NCBI GenBank assembly: GCA_029250945.1
Contig: JAQXEG010000038.1
Location: forward strand, 1-64,000
Origin: Yoonia sp.
GTDB taxonomy: Bacteria; Pseudomonadota; Alphaproteobacteria; Rhodobacterales; Rhodobacteraceae
Direction of reading: 5' to 3'
Length of the DNA: 64,000 nt
The notes below the pieces were generated by a model. The model saw only the letters and a list, made by a program, of their open reading frames with translations. It made no database searches and had not been told where the DNA came from. Numbering within the stretch: the stretch's first letter is position 1; every line of letters begins with the position of its first letter. This document shows, piece after piece, positions 35,725 through 44,981 of the stretch. A program made the translations under genes and the position numbers.

Positions 35725-36801
35725 CTATAACAAATGCCCCGACTTCGCCGCCTTGGTCGCCAGATAGGCATGGTTATGCGGGTTTTCACCAACCTTCAGC
35801 GGGACCCGTTCGACCACGGTCACACCCGCATCATTCATCCGCGCCACTTTGGCCGGATTATTGGTCAGCAAGCGCACGGCACTGAAACCCATCCGCTTCA
35901 ATATCTCGGCGCCGATCCGAAAATCCCGTTCATCATCATCAAACCCAAGCCGGTGGTTCGCCTCGACGGTATCGAATCCTTGGTCCTGCAATGAATAGGC
36001 GCGCATCTTATTGGCCAGACCAATCCCGCGCCCTTCTTGGTTCAGGTATAGCAAAACGCCTGCGCCTTCGGTTCCCATTTGGGACAAGGCACCGCGCAAC
36101 TGCGGCCCGCAGTCACATTTCAAAGACCCCAACAGATCACCAGTGAAACAGGCCGAATGCAGCCGCGATAAGACAGGCTTGCTTCGGTCCGGTTGGCCAA
36201 TTTCGATGGCGTAATGTTCCTCGGCCCCATCGTCGGGGCGGAAAATATGCAACCGGCCAGCCTCGGACACCTCAAGCGGCAAGCGCGCCGCGATGATCGG
36301 GTTCAGGGCGCTTAGCCCCGTATCCATCGCGGCCTTGGCCGATACCATCGTCAACTGGTGCATGGCCGCAAAGCCAGCGGGATCAGCGACAGACAGCACA
36401 AGCGCCGCGGGCATCAGTCGGGCGGCTTTGCACAACGCAATCGCAGCGCGGTGATCATCTGCACCCCCGTCACGCTGGGTCCGCAATGGCCCCTTCATCG
36501 GGTTATTGAGGTCATCCGACGGGTCCGCAATGGATCGCACCCACCCCAAAGACGCATCAGGCGGCAGGGCAACGCGGGCGACATCGCCGTCATAAGCCCG
36601 CGCCTTAAGCGTCTGCGCACGCCATCCGGTGATTGCCAATGCGGGATCCCCACCTAGGCCGCGCACATGGGCCAATCGGGCCGCATCCAGCGTCTCGGCC
36701 GCCAAAACCACCGCGCCGGTATCCAGCACAATGGGGACGCCCATCCGCAAATCAGCGCGGGCACGGGCCAGCCGTTCGGTCATATCGGGGGCAAAGGTCA
36801 T
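35725..36801 (-). CDS. ribA: GTP cyclohydrolase II
   Basis: A 358-residue enzyme that opens GTP in the first step of riboflavin synthesis. The zinc site [18 protein letters not shown] (near 217-235) and the catalytic block [15 protein letters not shown] are diagnostic of RibA. The N-terminal ~150 residues do not contain the RibB 3,4-dihydroxy-2-butanone-4-phosphate motifs that would mark a fused RibBA, so this is an extended stand-alone RibA, about 160 residues longer than E. coli RibA. The ATG is clear. No FMN riboswitch is seen upstream. Confidence 0.93.
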   Translation of the reverse strand: MTFAPDMTERLARARADLRMGVPIVLDTGAVVLAAETLDAARLAHVRGLGGDPALAITGWRAQTLKARAYDGDVARVALPPDASLGWVRSIADPSDDLNNPMKGPLRTQRDGGADDHRAAIALCKAARLMPAALVLSVADPAGFAAMHQLTMVSAKAAMDTGLSALNPIIAARLPLEVSEAGRLHIFRPDDGAEEHYAIEIGQPDRSKPVLSRLHSACFTGDLLGSLKCDCGPQLRGALSQMGTEGAGVLLYLNQEGRGIGLANKMRAYSLQDQGFDTVEANHRLGFDDDERDFRIGAEILKRMGFSAVRLLTNNPAKVARMNDAGVTVVERVPLKVGENPHNHAYLATKAAKSGHLL

Positions 36802-36819
36802 CGTTTTGGCTTCCTGTTA

Positions 36820-36886
36820 TGTTTCAAAGCATATTCCTTCTGCGGCGAAATTGAAACATTTGGCGGGCTCTTCACACGTCCGTGTG
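36820..36886. promoter_or_regulatory. Inverted repeats between ribA and the response-regulator gene
   Basis: Two inverted repeats lie in the 157-base divergent gap. Arms TGTTTCAA and TTGAAACA (36820-36827 and 36851-36858) enclose 23 bases. A tight palindrome CACACGTCCGTGTG occupies 36873-36886. Either could be a regulator site; the ribosome site AAAGGAGA precedes the downstream ATG at 36959. Confidence 0.45.
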
Positions 36887-36958
36887 ATTTTGTGTTCAGA
36901 TAACTTGCCCGAACCGTGTCTGATCCACATCTGATAAGCAACAGCAAAGGAGACTGAC

Positions 36959-37645
36959 ATGGGTCAACTCAAAAGAATTCTTCTTGTCGACGACGACGAC
37001 GATCTACGCGAAGCCTTGGGCGAGCAGCTGATCATGACCGAAGACTTCGACGTCTTCGAGGCCGACGATGGGGCCAGCGCGATGGTAAAGGCTAAAGAGG
37101 CGCTTTACGATCTGATGATCCTTGATGTGGGTCTGCCCGACACCGACGGGCGTGAACTTTGCCGCTTGATGCGCAAGCAGGGCGTGAAATGCCCCATCGT
37201 GATGCTGACCGCACAAGACAGCGACGCCGACACAATTTACGGCCTTGATGCTGGCGCGAATGACTACGTGTCCAAACCGTTCAAGTTCCCCGTTCTTCTG
37301 GCGCGCATCCGCAGCCAGCTGCGCACCCACGAACAATCCGAGGATGCGGTGTTCCAAATGGGGCCGTACACGTTCAAGCCCGCGCAAAAGATGCTGCTGA
37401 CTGAGGACGACAAAAAGGTGCGTTTGACGGAAAAGGAAACCAACATCCTTAAATTCCTCTACCGCTCGACCGATGGCGTGGTGCCGCGCGATGTGCTGCT
37501 GCACGAGGTGTGGGGATACAACGCAGGTGTGACGACACACACGCTGGAAACACACATCTATCGCCTGCGCCAAAAGATTGAGCCGGATCCGTCTAACGCA
37601 CGGCTTTTGGTTACAGAATCAGGCGGTTACCGCCTCGTGGTATAA
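36959..37645 (+). CDS. OmpR-family response regulator, CenR-like
   Basis: A 228-residue two-component regulator. The receiver domain carries the acidic pocket (DDDD at 11-14), the phosphorylated Asp56 in LMILDVGLPD, and Lys106 in YVSKPFKFP. The C-terminal winged helix (about 130-228) includes LTEKETNILKFLYRS, and HTLETHIYRLRQKIEPD as recognition helix. Overall it resembles CenR, the essential envelope regulator of Caulobacter and Rhodobacter; no histidine kinase gene is adjacent, as is common for that regulator. The CenR assignment is my judgement by resemblance only. AAAGGAGA precedes the ATG. Confidence 0.88.
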   Translation: MGQLKRILLVDDDDDLREALGEQLIMTEDFDVFEADDGASAMVKAKEALYDLMILDVGLPDTDGRELCRLMRKQGVKCPIVMLTAQDSDADTIYGLDAGANDYVSKPFKFPVLLARIRSQLRTHEQSEDAVFQMGPYTFKPAQKMLLTEDDKKVRLTEKETNILKFLYRSTDGVVPRDVLLHEVWGYNAGVTTHTLETHIYRLRQKIEPDPSNARLLVTESGGYRLVV

Positions 37646-37745
37646 ACATTGATTTTCGCGGGAACCAAATAGCATTACCCGCGTTTATCTAACGAAGCCC
37701 CCCCGGTGATGGGGTCGAAATCACCAACCCTCCCAGTTGAACTTG

Positions 37746-37770
37746 CCTGGGCCATGTGCCCGGGTTTTTT
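37746..37770 (+). terminator. Rho-independent terminator after the response-regulator gene
   Basis: Stem CCTGGGC and GCCCGGG around a five-base loop, followed by six T. It stands about 100 bases after the response-regulator stop and 33 bases before the rhodanese start. Confidence 0.85.
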
Positions 37771-37802
37771 CCACCCAATTTCCCAAAATTTAGGACAAGC
37801 CC

Positions 37803-38177
37803 ATGAAATCCGCCAAAGACTATCTTGCTGACGCAAACGCCGTGGTGACCCGTATCAGCAGCGCAGATGCGATTGCCAAACACGCAACAGGTGCTGGCGT
37901 CTGGATCGACGTGCGTGACAGCAACGACATCGTAGCGTCTGGCACAATCAAAGGCGCCCAACGCGTGCCGCGCGGTTTCATCGAATTCGCCGCCGATGCC
38001 GACATGCCATTCCACAAGGATTTCATGCAAAAAGACGCAGATATCTACCTGGTCTGCGGCGCGGGCGGTCAGGCGGCCCTTGCAGGTAAAACGCTACAAG
38101 ACATGGGCTATACCAGCGTCACCAATGTCGGTGGCATCGGCGACTGGAAAGACGCCGGCGGCCCGACAGAGGCCTAA
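37803..38177 (+). CDS. Rhodanese-like domain protein
   Basis: A 124-residue single-domain rhodanese. Cys85 in VCGAGGQAAL is the persulfide-forming cysteine in a seven-residue active-site loop, and WIDVRDSNDIVASGTIKGA and GYTSVTNVGGIGDWKDAGGP are family-typical. Such proteins carry sulfane sulfur or relay sulfide, but the specific partner is unknown. There is no signal peptide, so it is cytosolic. It ends four bases inside the end of the convergent serB. A terminator upstream separates it from the regulator gene. Confidence 0.9.
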   Translation: MKSAKDYLADANAVVTRISSADAIAKHATGAGVWIDVRDSNDIVASGTIKGAQRVPRGFIEFAADADMPFHKDFMQKDADIYLVCGAGGQAALAGKTLQDMGYTSVTNVGGIGDWKDAGGPTEA

Positions 38178-39049
38178 GTGACAAAGTCGGCGCGGCTGTA
38201 GCCCTGCACAAACAGCAGTGCCGACAAATCCCCGTGGTTCACGCGCACATCGCATTGTGCTTGAACCGCGGGCTTTGCGTGTAGCGCGACACCGGTTCCA
38301 GCCAGCGTCAGCATCCCCAAATCATTGGCCCCGTCCCCGACCGCAATCGCATCATCCGTAGATAGCCCTAAGCGCACAGAAATCTCGTTCAGCGCATCGA
38401 CCTTGGCCTGTTTGCCAAGGATCGGGTCCCCAACCTGTCCGGTCAATTTTCCGTTTTCGACGATTAGCGTGTTAGCGCGGTTTTCATCGAACCCCAGCGT
38501 ATTCGCAACACGTTGGGTAAACGCCGTGAACCCACCTGACACCAGCGCGGAATACGTTCCCGCCGATTTCATCGTCAGCAACAATTCCACACCGCCGGGC
38601 ATCAGGCTGATCCGCTCTTCGATCACGTGGTCGATGATCCCTGCGTCCAATCCCGCGAGCAACCCGACCCGCTCATTCAAGGCAGCGTCAAAGTCCAACT
38701 CTCCATTCATGGCACGGGCGGTGATGTCAGCGACACGCGCACCAACGCCCGCCTCATCCGCAAGTTCGTCGATGCATTCCTGACGGATCATGGTGCTATC
38801 CATGTCGGCGATCAGAATCCGCTTGCGACGGCCCGCGGTGGGCAAAATCACAAGGTCGACGCCTGCGTTTTGCACATCGTCCCAAACCGCCTCGAACGCG
38901 TCAGGTTTTTGCATCACCTCAAATTCGACAGCCTCCCCCACAGCAAGCCATTTGGCAGGCCCGCCGCCCCACGCGCTACGCAGATTTTCGACCAACGTCG
39001 GGTCCATGGCCCCTTGGGCCGGGTTGCAGATGAGCGTGACCATAAACAT
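38174..39049 (-). CDS. serB: Phosphoserine phosphatase
   Basis: A 291-residue HAD-family phosphatase for the last step of serine synthesis. The nucleophile and general acid are Asp82 and Asp84 in ILIADMDSTMI, motif II is VSGGFTAFT, and motif III is AVGDGANDLGML. The N-terminal ~80 residues form the ACT-like domain found in longer SerB proteins. The ATG at 39049 follows GGAAG by eight bases; ATG 39043 is the alternative. It diverges from serC-serA, so all three serine-synthesis genes share one control region. Confidence 0.94.
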   Translation of the reverse strand: MFMVTLICNPAQGAMDPTLVENLRSAWGGGPAKWLAVGEAVEFEVMQKPDAFEAVWDDVQNAGVDLVILPTAGRRKRILIADMDSTMIRQECIDELADEAGVGARVADITARAMNGELDFDAALNERVGLLAGLDAGIIDHVIEERISLMPGGVELLLTMKSAGTYSALVSGGFTAFTQRVANTLGFDENRANTLIVENGKLTGQVGDPILGKQAKVDALNEISVRLGLSTDDAIAVGDGANDLGMLTLAGTGVALHAKPAVQAQCDVRVNHGDLSALLFVQGYSRADFVT

Positions 39050-39139
39050 CGTGAACACTTCCTTCATGTTTCCGATCGGCGACATGCGTTTCGCAAAAAA
39101 CCGATAGACCGACGGTTTAGCCCCGTTTTACTGGTTGTG

Positions 39140-39210
39140 AAAGGGGGTGGCGGGCGCTACCCCGGTCAGTGGGACACCCTTCCCCAACGAAGGGCATATA
39201 TCTGTAAGGA
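39140..39210 (+). promoter_or_regulatory. Structured serC leader, candidate serC RNA motif
   Basis: Two hairpins precede serC. Arms GGGGTGGC and GCTACCCC (loop GGGC) come first, followed by CCCTTC and GAAGGG around CCCAAC. A TAAGGA ribosome site follows the second hairpin. The 'serC RNA motif' described for alphaproteobacteria lies exactly in the 5' UTR of serC-serA; I match it by location and layout, not by alignment. Its ligand, if any, is unknown. Confidence 0.5.
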
Positions 39211-39218
39211 TACCAGTA

Positions 39219-40358
39219 ATGGCTATTTCAAAACCGGCAACGCGGCCGGCTAATCCGCGTTTCTCGTCTGGCCCCTGTGCCAAACCCCCCACATGGAAAC
39301 TTTCCGATCTGGCTGATGCACCGCTCGGCCGGTCGCACCGCGCCGCCGAGGGTAAGGCCAAATTGGCGCAAGCCATCGACATGACCCGCGACATCCTAGG
39401 CGTGCCCGATGATTACCGCATCGGCATTGTGCCCGCATCCGATACTGGCGCATTCGAGATGGCGATGTGGTCCTTGCTGGGCGAACGCCCCGTGCAAATG
39501 GTGGCTTGGGAAAGCTTTGGCGCAGGATGGGTCACGGACGTCGTCAAACAACTGAAAATCGAGGCGACAACGCATATCGCCGACTATGGCCACATCGTTG
39601 ATATGGCTGCATTGGATTACGATCAGGACGTTTGCTTTACCTGGAATGGCACCACATCCGGCGTGCGCATGACCGACGGCGATATGATCCCCACAAATCG
39701 CGCAGGCCTGACCCTATGTGACGCCACTAGCGCCGCATTCGCCCAAGACTTGCCTTGGGACAAACTGGATGTGACCACGTTCAGCTGGCAAAAGGTCATG
39801 GGTGGCGAGGCCGCGCATGGGATGCTGATCCTGTCGCCCCGCGCCGTTGAACGGTTGGAAAATTATACCCCTGCGTGGCCCTTGCCCAAGATTTTTCGCC
39901 TGACCAAAGGCGGCAAGCTGATCGAAGGCATTTTCCGAGGTGAGACAATCAACACACCGTCCATGCTCGCGGTCGAAGACTACCTGACGGCGCTGAAATG
40001 GGCACAGGCCATCGGTGGACTCGACGCGCTGAAAATGCGGGCCAACGCGAATGCGCGCGCGATCTGGAATTTCTGCGCAGCGCATGATTGGGTCGACAAT
40101 CTTGCAGTGGATAAGGCGACACGGTCCAATACCTCCGTCTGCCTAAAGTTCACCGATGATCGCATCACCGATGGTGCCACTTTTGCAAAAGCCGTGGCAA
40201 AACGCCTTGCAGATAAGGATATCGCACTGGATATCGGTGCCTATCGCGATGCCCCTGCGGGCCTGCGTATCTGGTGCGGTGCGACCGTTGAGACATCCGA
40301 CATCGAAGCGATGTTGCCGTGGCTGACATGGGCATTTGAAACCGAATTGAGCAGCTAA
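39219..40358 (+). CDS. serC: Phosphoserine aminotransferase
   Basis: A 379-residue PLP enzyme converting 3-phosphohydroxypyruvate to phosphoserine. The PLP lysine is Lys192 in [12 protein letters not shown], with [16 protein letters not shown] before it. The N-terminus [16 protein letters not shown] and [15 protein letters not shown] are typical of the long alphaproteobacterial SerC subfamily, distinct from the E. coli type. The ATG at 39219 follows TAAGGA by eight bases; the frame is open upstream through the hairpins but that is leader. It starts the serC-serA operon, 54 bases before serA. Confidence 0.95.
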   Translation: MAISKPATRPANPRFSSGPCAKPPTWKLSDLADAPLGRSHRAAEGKAKLAQAIDMTRDILGVPDDYRIGIVPASDTGAFEMAMWSLLGERPVQMVAWESFGAGWVTDVVKQLKIEATTHIADYGHIVDMAALDYDQDVCFTWNGTTSGVRMTDGDMIPTNRAGLTLCDATSAAFAQDLPWDKLDVTTFSWQKVMGGEAAHGMLILSPRAVERLENYTPAWPLPKIFRLTKGGKLIEGIFRGETINTPSMLAVEDYLTALKWAQAIGGLDALKMRANANARAIWNFCAAHDWVDNLAVDKATRSNTSVCLKFTDDRITDGATFAKAVAKRLADKDIALDIGAYRDAPAGLRIWCGATVETSDIEAMLPWLTWAFETELSS

Positions 40359-40412
40359 GATGCGTTAAAACGCATCCTACGATTTTCCACATTTACGACA
40401 TAGGAGAGTGCC

Positions 40413-42008
40413 ATGACGGCCCCCAAAGTTCTGATTTCCGATAAACTGTCTGCCGCTGCCGTGCAGATTTTCAAAGACCGCGGCATCGACGTGGATTTCC
40501 AGCCCGATCTGGGCAAGGATAAGGCCGCGCTGCTGGCCGCGATCCCCAATTACGACGGGCTGGCCATCCGGTCCGCAACCAAAGCGACCGAGAAAATTAT
40601 CGCCGCCGCCACGAACCTTAAGGTTATCGGCCGCGCTGGGATCGGCACCGATAACATCGACAAAGACGCCGCATCCAAAGGCGGTATCATTGTGATGAAC
40701 ACCCCGTTCGGCAACATGATCACCACCGCTGAACATGCGATTGCGATGATGTTTGCCGTCGCCCGCCAAATCCCTGAGGCATCGGCATCCACCCATGCTG
40801 GCAAATGGGAAAAATCCAAATTTATGGGGGTTGAGCTGACGGGCAAAACCCTTGGCGTGATTGGCGCGGGCAACATCGGTGGTATCGTGTGCGACCGTGC
40901 GCGTGCGCTAAAGATGAAGGTCATGGCCTACGACCCCTATCTGGGCGAGGAAAAGGCCGAAAAGATGGGTGTCAAAAAGGTTGAGTTGGATGAGCTGTTA
41001 GCAAACGCCGATTTCATCACCCTGCACGTGCCGTTCACTGATCAGACCGCCAATATCCTCTCTGCCGAAAACATCGCCAAACTGAAAAAGGGTGTGCGGA
41101 TCGTGAACTGCGCACGTGGTGGTTTGGTGGACGAGGCGGCCCTTGCCGATGCGCTGAAATCTGGCCATGTCGCTGGTGCCGCCTTTGACGTGTTCGCGGT
41201 AGAGCCCGCCACCGAAAGCCCGCTGTTCAACCTGCCCAACGTTGTCGTCACCCCGCACCTTGGAGCCGCCACGACCGAGGCACAGGAAAACGTTGCCCTG
41301 CAAGTCGCCGAACAAATGTCCGACTACTTGCTGACCGGGGCGGTGACCAACGCGCTCAACATGCCATCCGTCACTGCGGAAGAGGCCAAGGTCATGGGGC
41401 CATGGATCAAATTGTCCGGCCACTTGGGCAATTTCATCGGACAGATGACGGACGAGCCAATAACGGCAATCAACATACTGTTCGATGGCGTGGTGTCCGA
41501 CATGAACCTCAAGGCGCTGACCGCCGCGTCCATTGCAGGGATCATGAAAAAAGCGAACCCTGACACCAATATGGTCAGCGCGCCCGTCATCGCCAAGGAA
41601 CGCGGCATCAAAATCTCGACCACCAAACAGGATCAGTCCGGCACCTTCGAAGGCTATGTAAAGGTCACGGTTGTCACCGCCAAACGCGAACGCTCGGTTG
41701 CGGGCACCGTGTTCAGCGATGGCAAGCCAAGGTTCATCCAGATCAAGGGCATCAACGTCGATGCCGAAGTGGGCGCGCATATGCTTTATACCACCAACGA
41801 AGATGTCCCCGGCATCATCGGTACATTAGGGCAAACGATGGGCACACATGGAGTCAACATCGCGAACTTTACCCTCGGACGTGCGGGCGTGAAAGAAGAG
41901 GCAATTGCGCTTCTCTACGTCGACGAACCTATGCCAGCGGATGCGATCAAGGCGCTGCAAGACACAGGTATGTTCCAACAGGTCAAACCGCTTACGTTCG
42001 ACGTATAA
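40413..42008 (+). CDS. serA: D-3-phosphoglycerate dehydrogenase
   Basis: A 531-residue enzyme for the first step of serine synthesis from glycerate-3-phosphate. The Rossmann motif TLGVIGAGNIGGIV lies near residues 144-157. The C-terminal part holds an intervening ASB domain (about 320-450) and the ACT domain, which begins near NVDAEVGAHMLYTTNEDVPGIIG and would give serine feedback. The catalytic arginine, glutamate and histidine are in VNCARGGLVDEAAL and TPHLGAATTEAQ. Full length for the 530-residue type. AGGAGA lies before the ATG. Confidence 0.96.
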   Translation: MTAPKVLISDKLSAAAVQIFKDRGIDVDFQPDLGKDKAALLAAIPNYDGLAIRSATKATEKIIAAATNLKVIGRAGIGTDNIDKDAASKGGIIVMNTPFGNMITTAEHAIAMMFAVARQIPEASASTHAGKWEKSKFMGVELTGKTLGVIGAGNIGGIVCDRARALKMKVMAYDPYLGEEKAEKMGVKKVELDELLANADFITLHVPFTDQTANILSAENIAKLKKGVRIVNCARGGLVDEAALADALKSGHVAGAAFDVFAVEPATESPLFNLPNVVVTPHLGAATTEAQENVALQVAEQMSDYLLTGAVTNALNMPSVTAEEAKVMGPWIKLSGHLGNFIGQMTDEPITAINILFDGVVSDMNLKALTAASIAGIMKKANPDTNMVSAPVIAKERGIKISTTKQDQSGTFEGYVKVTVVTAKRERSVAGTVFSDGKPRFIQIKGINVDAEVGAHMLYTTNEDVPGIIGTLGQTMGTHGVNIANFTLGRAGVKEEAIALLYVDEPMPADAIKALQDTGMFQQVKPLTFDV

Positions 42009-42083
42009 CACACGGGATGGCGGGTGGGGTGCCTTGTCCGCAAGGGCAACAGCGTCACCCGCCATTCAACCAAAGGATCCCAC

Positions 42084-42866
42084 ATGATCTATGCTATCGG
42101 CGACATTCACGGCCAAATTGATATGCTCCACACCGCCCTTGATCTTATCGCGGCGGATGGCGGAGCAGACGCCCAGGTTATCTTTGTCGGCGACTACACT
42201 GATCGCGGTCCCAACAGCAAAGCCGTGATCGACACCCTGATCAAAGGACAATCCGAAGGGCGCAATTGGACCTGCCTCAAGGGGAACCATGACCGCATGT
42301 TCCATAACTTTGTGACCAAAGGGGTCGAGCATGATCCAATGGTTAAATCCAAGATCTCTTGGGTCAACAAACGGCTCGGCGGGGTGACGACCCTCGCCTC
42401 ATACGGGCTGACGGGCGATCCCCATTTCACACACCATGACGGTGATCTGGAACGGCTAACCCACTATAGCAAAGATGGTGAAACACTGACCCGCGACGAC
42501 GTCCTGGCACAGGCCAAATCCTTGGTCCCACAAGCGCATCTCAATTTTCTGGACGCCCTACCACTGATCCATGAAACCGATGACCATATTTTTGTGCATG
42601 CGGGCCTGCGGCCACATGTGCCGCTCGCAGATCAAGACGCCGAAGACATGTTGTGGATTCGCGATGGCTTTCTCGAAACGGGGTATAATTTCGGCAAACT
42701 TGTCGTCCACGGGCATACCGCGCTGGACCACCCCACATTATACGAAACACGCCTGAATATTGATGGCGGCGCTGGCTATGGTCGACCTCTGGTCCCCATC
42801 GCACTTAATGGCACAAGCTGCTGGACGCTCACGGCAAACGGCCGCCAGCCCCTGACATTGGCCTAA
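42084..42866 (+). CDS. PPP-family metallophosphatase
   Basis: A 260-residue Ser/Thr phosphatase-like or Ap4A-hydrolase-like metallophosphoesterase. The motifs of the PPP family are all present: GDIHGQ (residues 6-11), VGDYTDRGP (about 39-47) and KGNHDRM (about 73-79), then a HAGLRP block (about 174) and a C-terminal VHGHT. These bind the two active-site metals. It could be ApaH-like (nucleotide cleavage) or a protein phosphatase; the substrate is not readable. The ATG at 42084 directly precedes the first motif. Confidence 0.88.
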   Translation: MIYAIGDIHGQIDMLHTALDLIAADGGADAQVIFVGDYTDRGPNSKAVIDTLIKGQSEGRNWTCLKGNHDRMFHNFVTKGVEHDPMVKSKISWVNKRLGGVTTLASYGLTGDPHFTHHDGDLERLTHYSKDGETLTRDDVLAQAKSLVPQAHLNFLDALPLIHETDDHIFVHAGLRPHVPLADQDAEDMLWIRDGFLETGYNFGKLVVHGHTALDHPTLYETRLNIDGGAGYGRPLVPIALNGTSCWTLTANGRQPLTLA

Positions 42867-42872
42867 CTTTCT

Positions 42873-42928
42873 TTTTGCTAAAAATACCTCGGAGGGGAAG
42901 GCCGCAGGTCGGGGGGCAGCGCCCCCTA
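42873..42928 (-). terminator. Terminator-like repeat copy 2, after hemF
   Basis: On the minus strand after the hemF stop comes GGGGGCGCTGCCCCC (arms GGGGGC and GCCCCC, short loop) and then CCTCCGAGGTATTTTT, the same motif as after ribA and yaaA but with the inner bases changed. The TATTTTT tail and downstream A-rich stretch support a terminator for hemF. Confidence 0.65.
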
Positions 42929-43816
42929 GGTCCACTTTGCCATAGGCGGCAAGCTCATCAACACAGCGTTTGCGTCATGGCCCGTCGTCAGTCCGAACTT
43001 TGTCCCACGATCATACACAAGGTTATATTCGGCATACAGTCCACGATGGATCAGCTGCGCATCCTTATCGGCATCGTTCCACGGCATGACCCGCCGCTTT
43101 TCAACAAGCGGCACATAAGCAGGCAGAAACGCGCGGCCAATATCTTGGGTCAGCGCCAGATCAGCCGCCCAATCGCCAGTATTGCGGTCATCCATAAAGA
43201 TGCCGCCAACACCCCGCGCACGATTGCGGTGCGGGATATAAAAATACTCATCCGCCCACGCCTTCAGCTCTGGATAAAGCGTTTCACCGTGCGGATCCAA
43301 ATGGGCCTTTTGGGTGGCATGAAAATGGGCGGTGTCCTCTGCATATTCAATGCAGGGGTTCAAGTCGGACCCGCCGCCAAACCACCACGCATGAGGGGTC
43401 CAGAACATGCGCGTGTTCATGTGAACCGCTGGCACATGGGGGTTCTCCATATGCGCCACGAGCGAGATACCCGACGCCCAAAATCGCGGATCACTGTCCA
43501 TACCTGGCACGCCGCGTGCGGCCATCGCCTTTTGCGCCGCGGGGCCAAGTTCACCGTGTACAGTGGATGTGTTCACGCCAACCTTTTCGAACACACGCCC
43601 ACCGCGCATCACGGACATCAGGCCGCCACCTGCGTTACTGCCATCATCGGCCGTACGCGTTGTCGGGGTCTGCTCAAACCGGCCCGCGGGCAGCTCCGCA
43701 GTGGGGCCATCAACTTGGGTGGTTTCCAACTGTTCGAACGCGGCGACAATTTCATCGCGAAGGGTTTCGAACCATGCAGCCGCTTGGGCTTTTTCAGCAG
43801 CGAATTCAGTCGTCAT
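42926..43816 (-). CDS. hemF: Oxygen-dependent coproporphyrinogen III oxidase
   Basis: A 296-residue HemF for oxidative decarboxylation of coproporphyrinogen III in haem synthesis. The conserved sequence GGRVFEKVGVNTSTVHGEL near residues 71-90 and the block SLVAHMENPHVPAVHMNTRMFW with WWFGGGSDLNP are typical; DDRNTGD and RRVMPWNDADKDAQLI are in the C-terminal half, and GLYAEYNLVYDRGTKFGL is diagnostic. Full length for the family. The gene lies in the opposite direction to mnmH, with 112 bases between starts. Confidence 0.96.
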   Translation of the reverse strand: MTTEFAAEKAQAAAWFETLRDEIVAAFEQLETTQVDGPTAELPAGRFEQTPTTRTADDGSNAGGGLMSVMRGGRVFEKVGVNTSTVHGELGPAAQKAMAARGVPGMDSDPRFWASGISLVAHMENPHVPAVHMNTRMFWTPHAWWFGGGSDLNPCIEYAEDTAHFHATQKAHLDPHGETLYPELKAWADEYFYIPHRNRARGVGGIFMDDRNTGDWAADLALTQDIGRAFLPAYVPLVEKRRVMPWNDADKDAQLIHRGLYAEYNLVYDRGTKFGLTTGHDANAVLMSLPPMAKWT

Positions 43817-43928
43817 CGTGTGGCCTTTCGTGGATTACAAGATTGATACGCCTTGCTGGACAGGACCGCAACATCGGCGCGCCCCATTGGTCGTTGTGAA
43901 CACGCCCCATAGCTGCGATACCGACCTT

Positions 43929-44981
43929 ATGCCGCAGAAATTTGCCACCCTTCATGATTTGTTGACCCATGGTTTCGACACTGTCATCGACGTCAGAAGC
44001 CCGTCAGAATTCGCCATTGATCACATGCCCGGTGCAATCAATCTGCCTGCCCTGTCGGATGCCCAACGCCAAGAAGTCGGCACCATTTACAAACAGATCA
44101 GCCCCTTTGATGCGCGTAAATTGGGTGCCAGCCTCGTGGCTCGTAATGTTGCCGATCATGTGGCGGGTCCGTTGGCGCAGCACGGCGGTGGCTGGCGACC
44201 ATTGGTCTATTGCTGGCGGGGCGGACAGCGGTCGGGATCATTCAATCTAATCCTACAACAAATCGGGTGGCGGTCTGACACGATTGAGGGCGGTTACACC
44301 GCGTGGCGACACGCTGTGAAATCCACGCTGTACGATGAACCAATCCCCCATGACATTGTGCTACTAGACGGCAACACAGGCACAGCCAAAACCGCGATCC
44401 TTGCGCGGTTGGCCGATCGCGGCGTGCAGGTTATCGACCTTGAGGGGCTCGCTGGACATCGCGGATCACTGCTTGGGGAAACTGCCAAGGGGCAGCCCCA
44501 TCAAAAGGCGTTTGAAACCGCGCTGGCCACGGCCCTTGATGCCTGCGATCCCAACCGTCCTGTTGTGGTTGAGGCGGAAAGCAACAAGATCGGGCGCATC
44601 AACCTGCCGCCCAGCCTTTGGTCGCGCATGATCGACGCACCACGCATTATGATGGACGCACCGGTTGCCGCGCGGGCCACTTTCCTTGTGTTCGCCTATG
44701 CCGACATCATCGCCGATCCTGCGCGTTTGACCGAGCGCCTTAAACCCCTGCGCTATATCCGTGGGCACGCGATGGTTGAGGGATGGTTGGAGCTGCTGCG
44801 GGATCGCGATCATCACGGGCTTGCGACGACCTTGATCACGGACCATTACGATGCTGCATACGCAAAATCACGTGCGATCCACACCGCTGATGTGATCGGC
44901 GACGTGCAAGTCGCAACGCTGGATGACGCGGGCCAAAATGATGCGACCCGCCAAATCATCGACATCCTTAGCGTACGGTGA
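43929..44981 (+). CDS. mnmH: tRNA 2-selenouridine synthase
   Basis: MnmH (SelU) swaps the sulfur of 2-thiouridine in tRNA wobble position 34 for selenium from selenophosphate. The 350-residue protein starts with a rhodanese domain (about 1-125) whose active cysteine is Cys95 in the YCWRGGQRSG loop, followed by a P-loop domain with DGNTGTAKTAIL near residue 147-158. Both parts are needed for activity. Selenophosphate would come from the FAD-SelD fusion encoded convergently; the two genes overlap by 14 bases at their ends. No selA or selB is in the window. Confidence 0.93.
   Translation: MPQKFATLHDLLTHGFDTVIDVRSPSEFAIDHMPGAINLPALSDAQRQEVGTIYKQISPFDARKLGASLVARNVADHVAGPLAQHGGGWRPLVYCWRGGQRSGSFNLILQQIGWRSDTIEGGYTAWRHAVKSTLYDEPIPHDIVLLDGNTGTAKTAILARLADRGVQVIDLEGLAGHRGSLLGETAKGQPHQKAFETALATALDACDPNRPVVVEAESNKIGRINLPPSLWSRMIDAPRIMMDAPVAARATFLVFAYADIIADPARLTERLKPLRYIRGHAMVEGWLELLRDRDHHGLATTLITDHYDAAYAKSRAIHTADVIGDVQVATLDDAGQNDATRQIIDILSVR

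Noticed and set aside
42875-43846. A 323-residue plus-strand frame over hemF
   Set aside because: It has no domain and no ribosome site. The minus-strand hemF explains the region completely.
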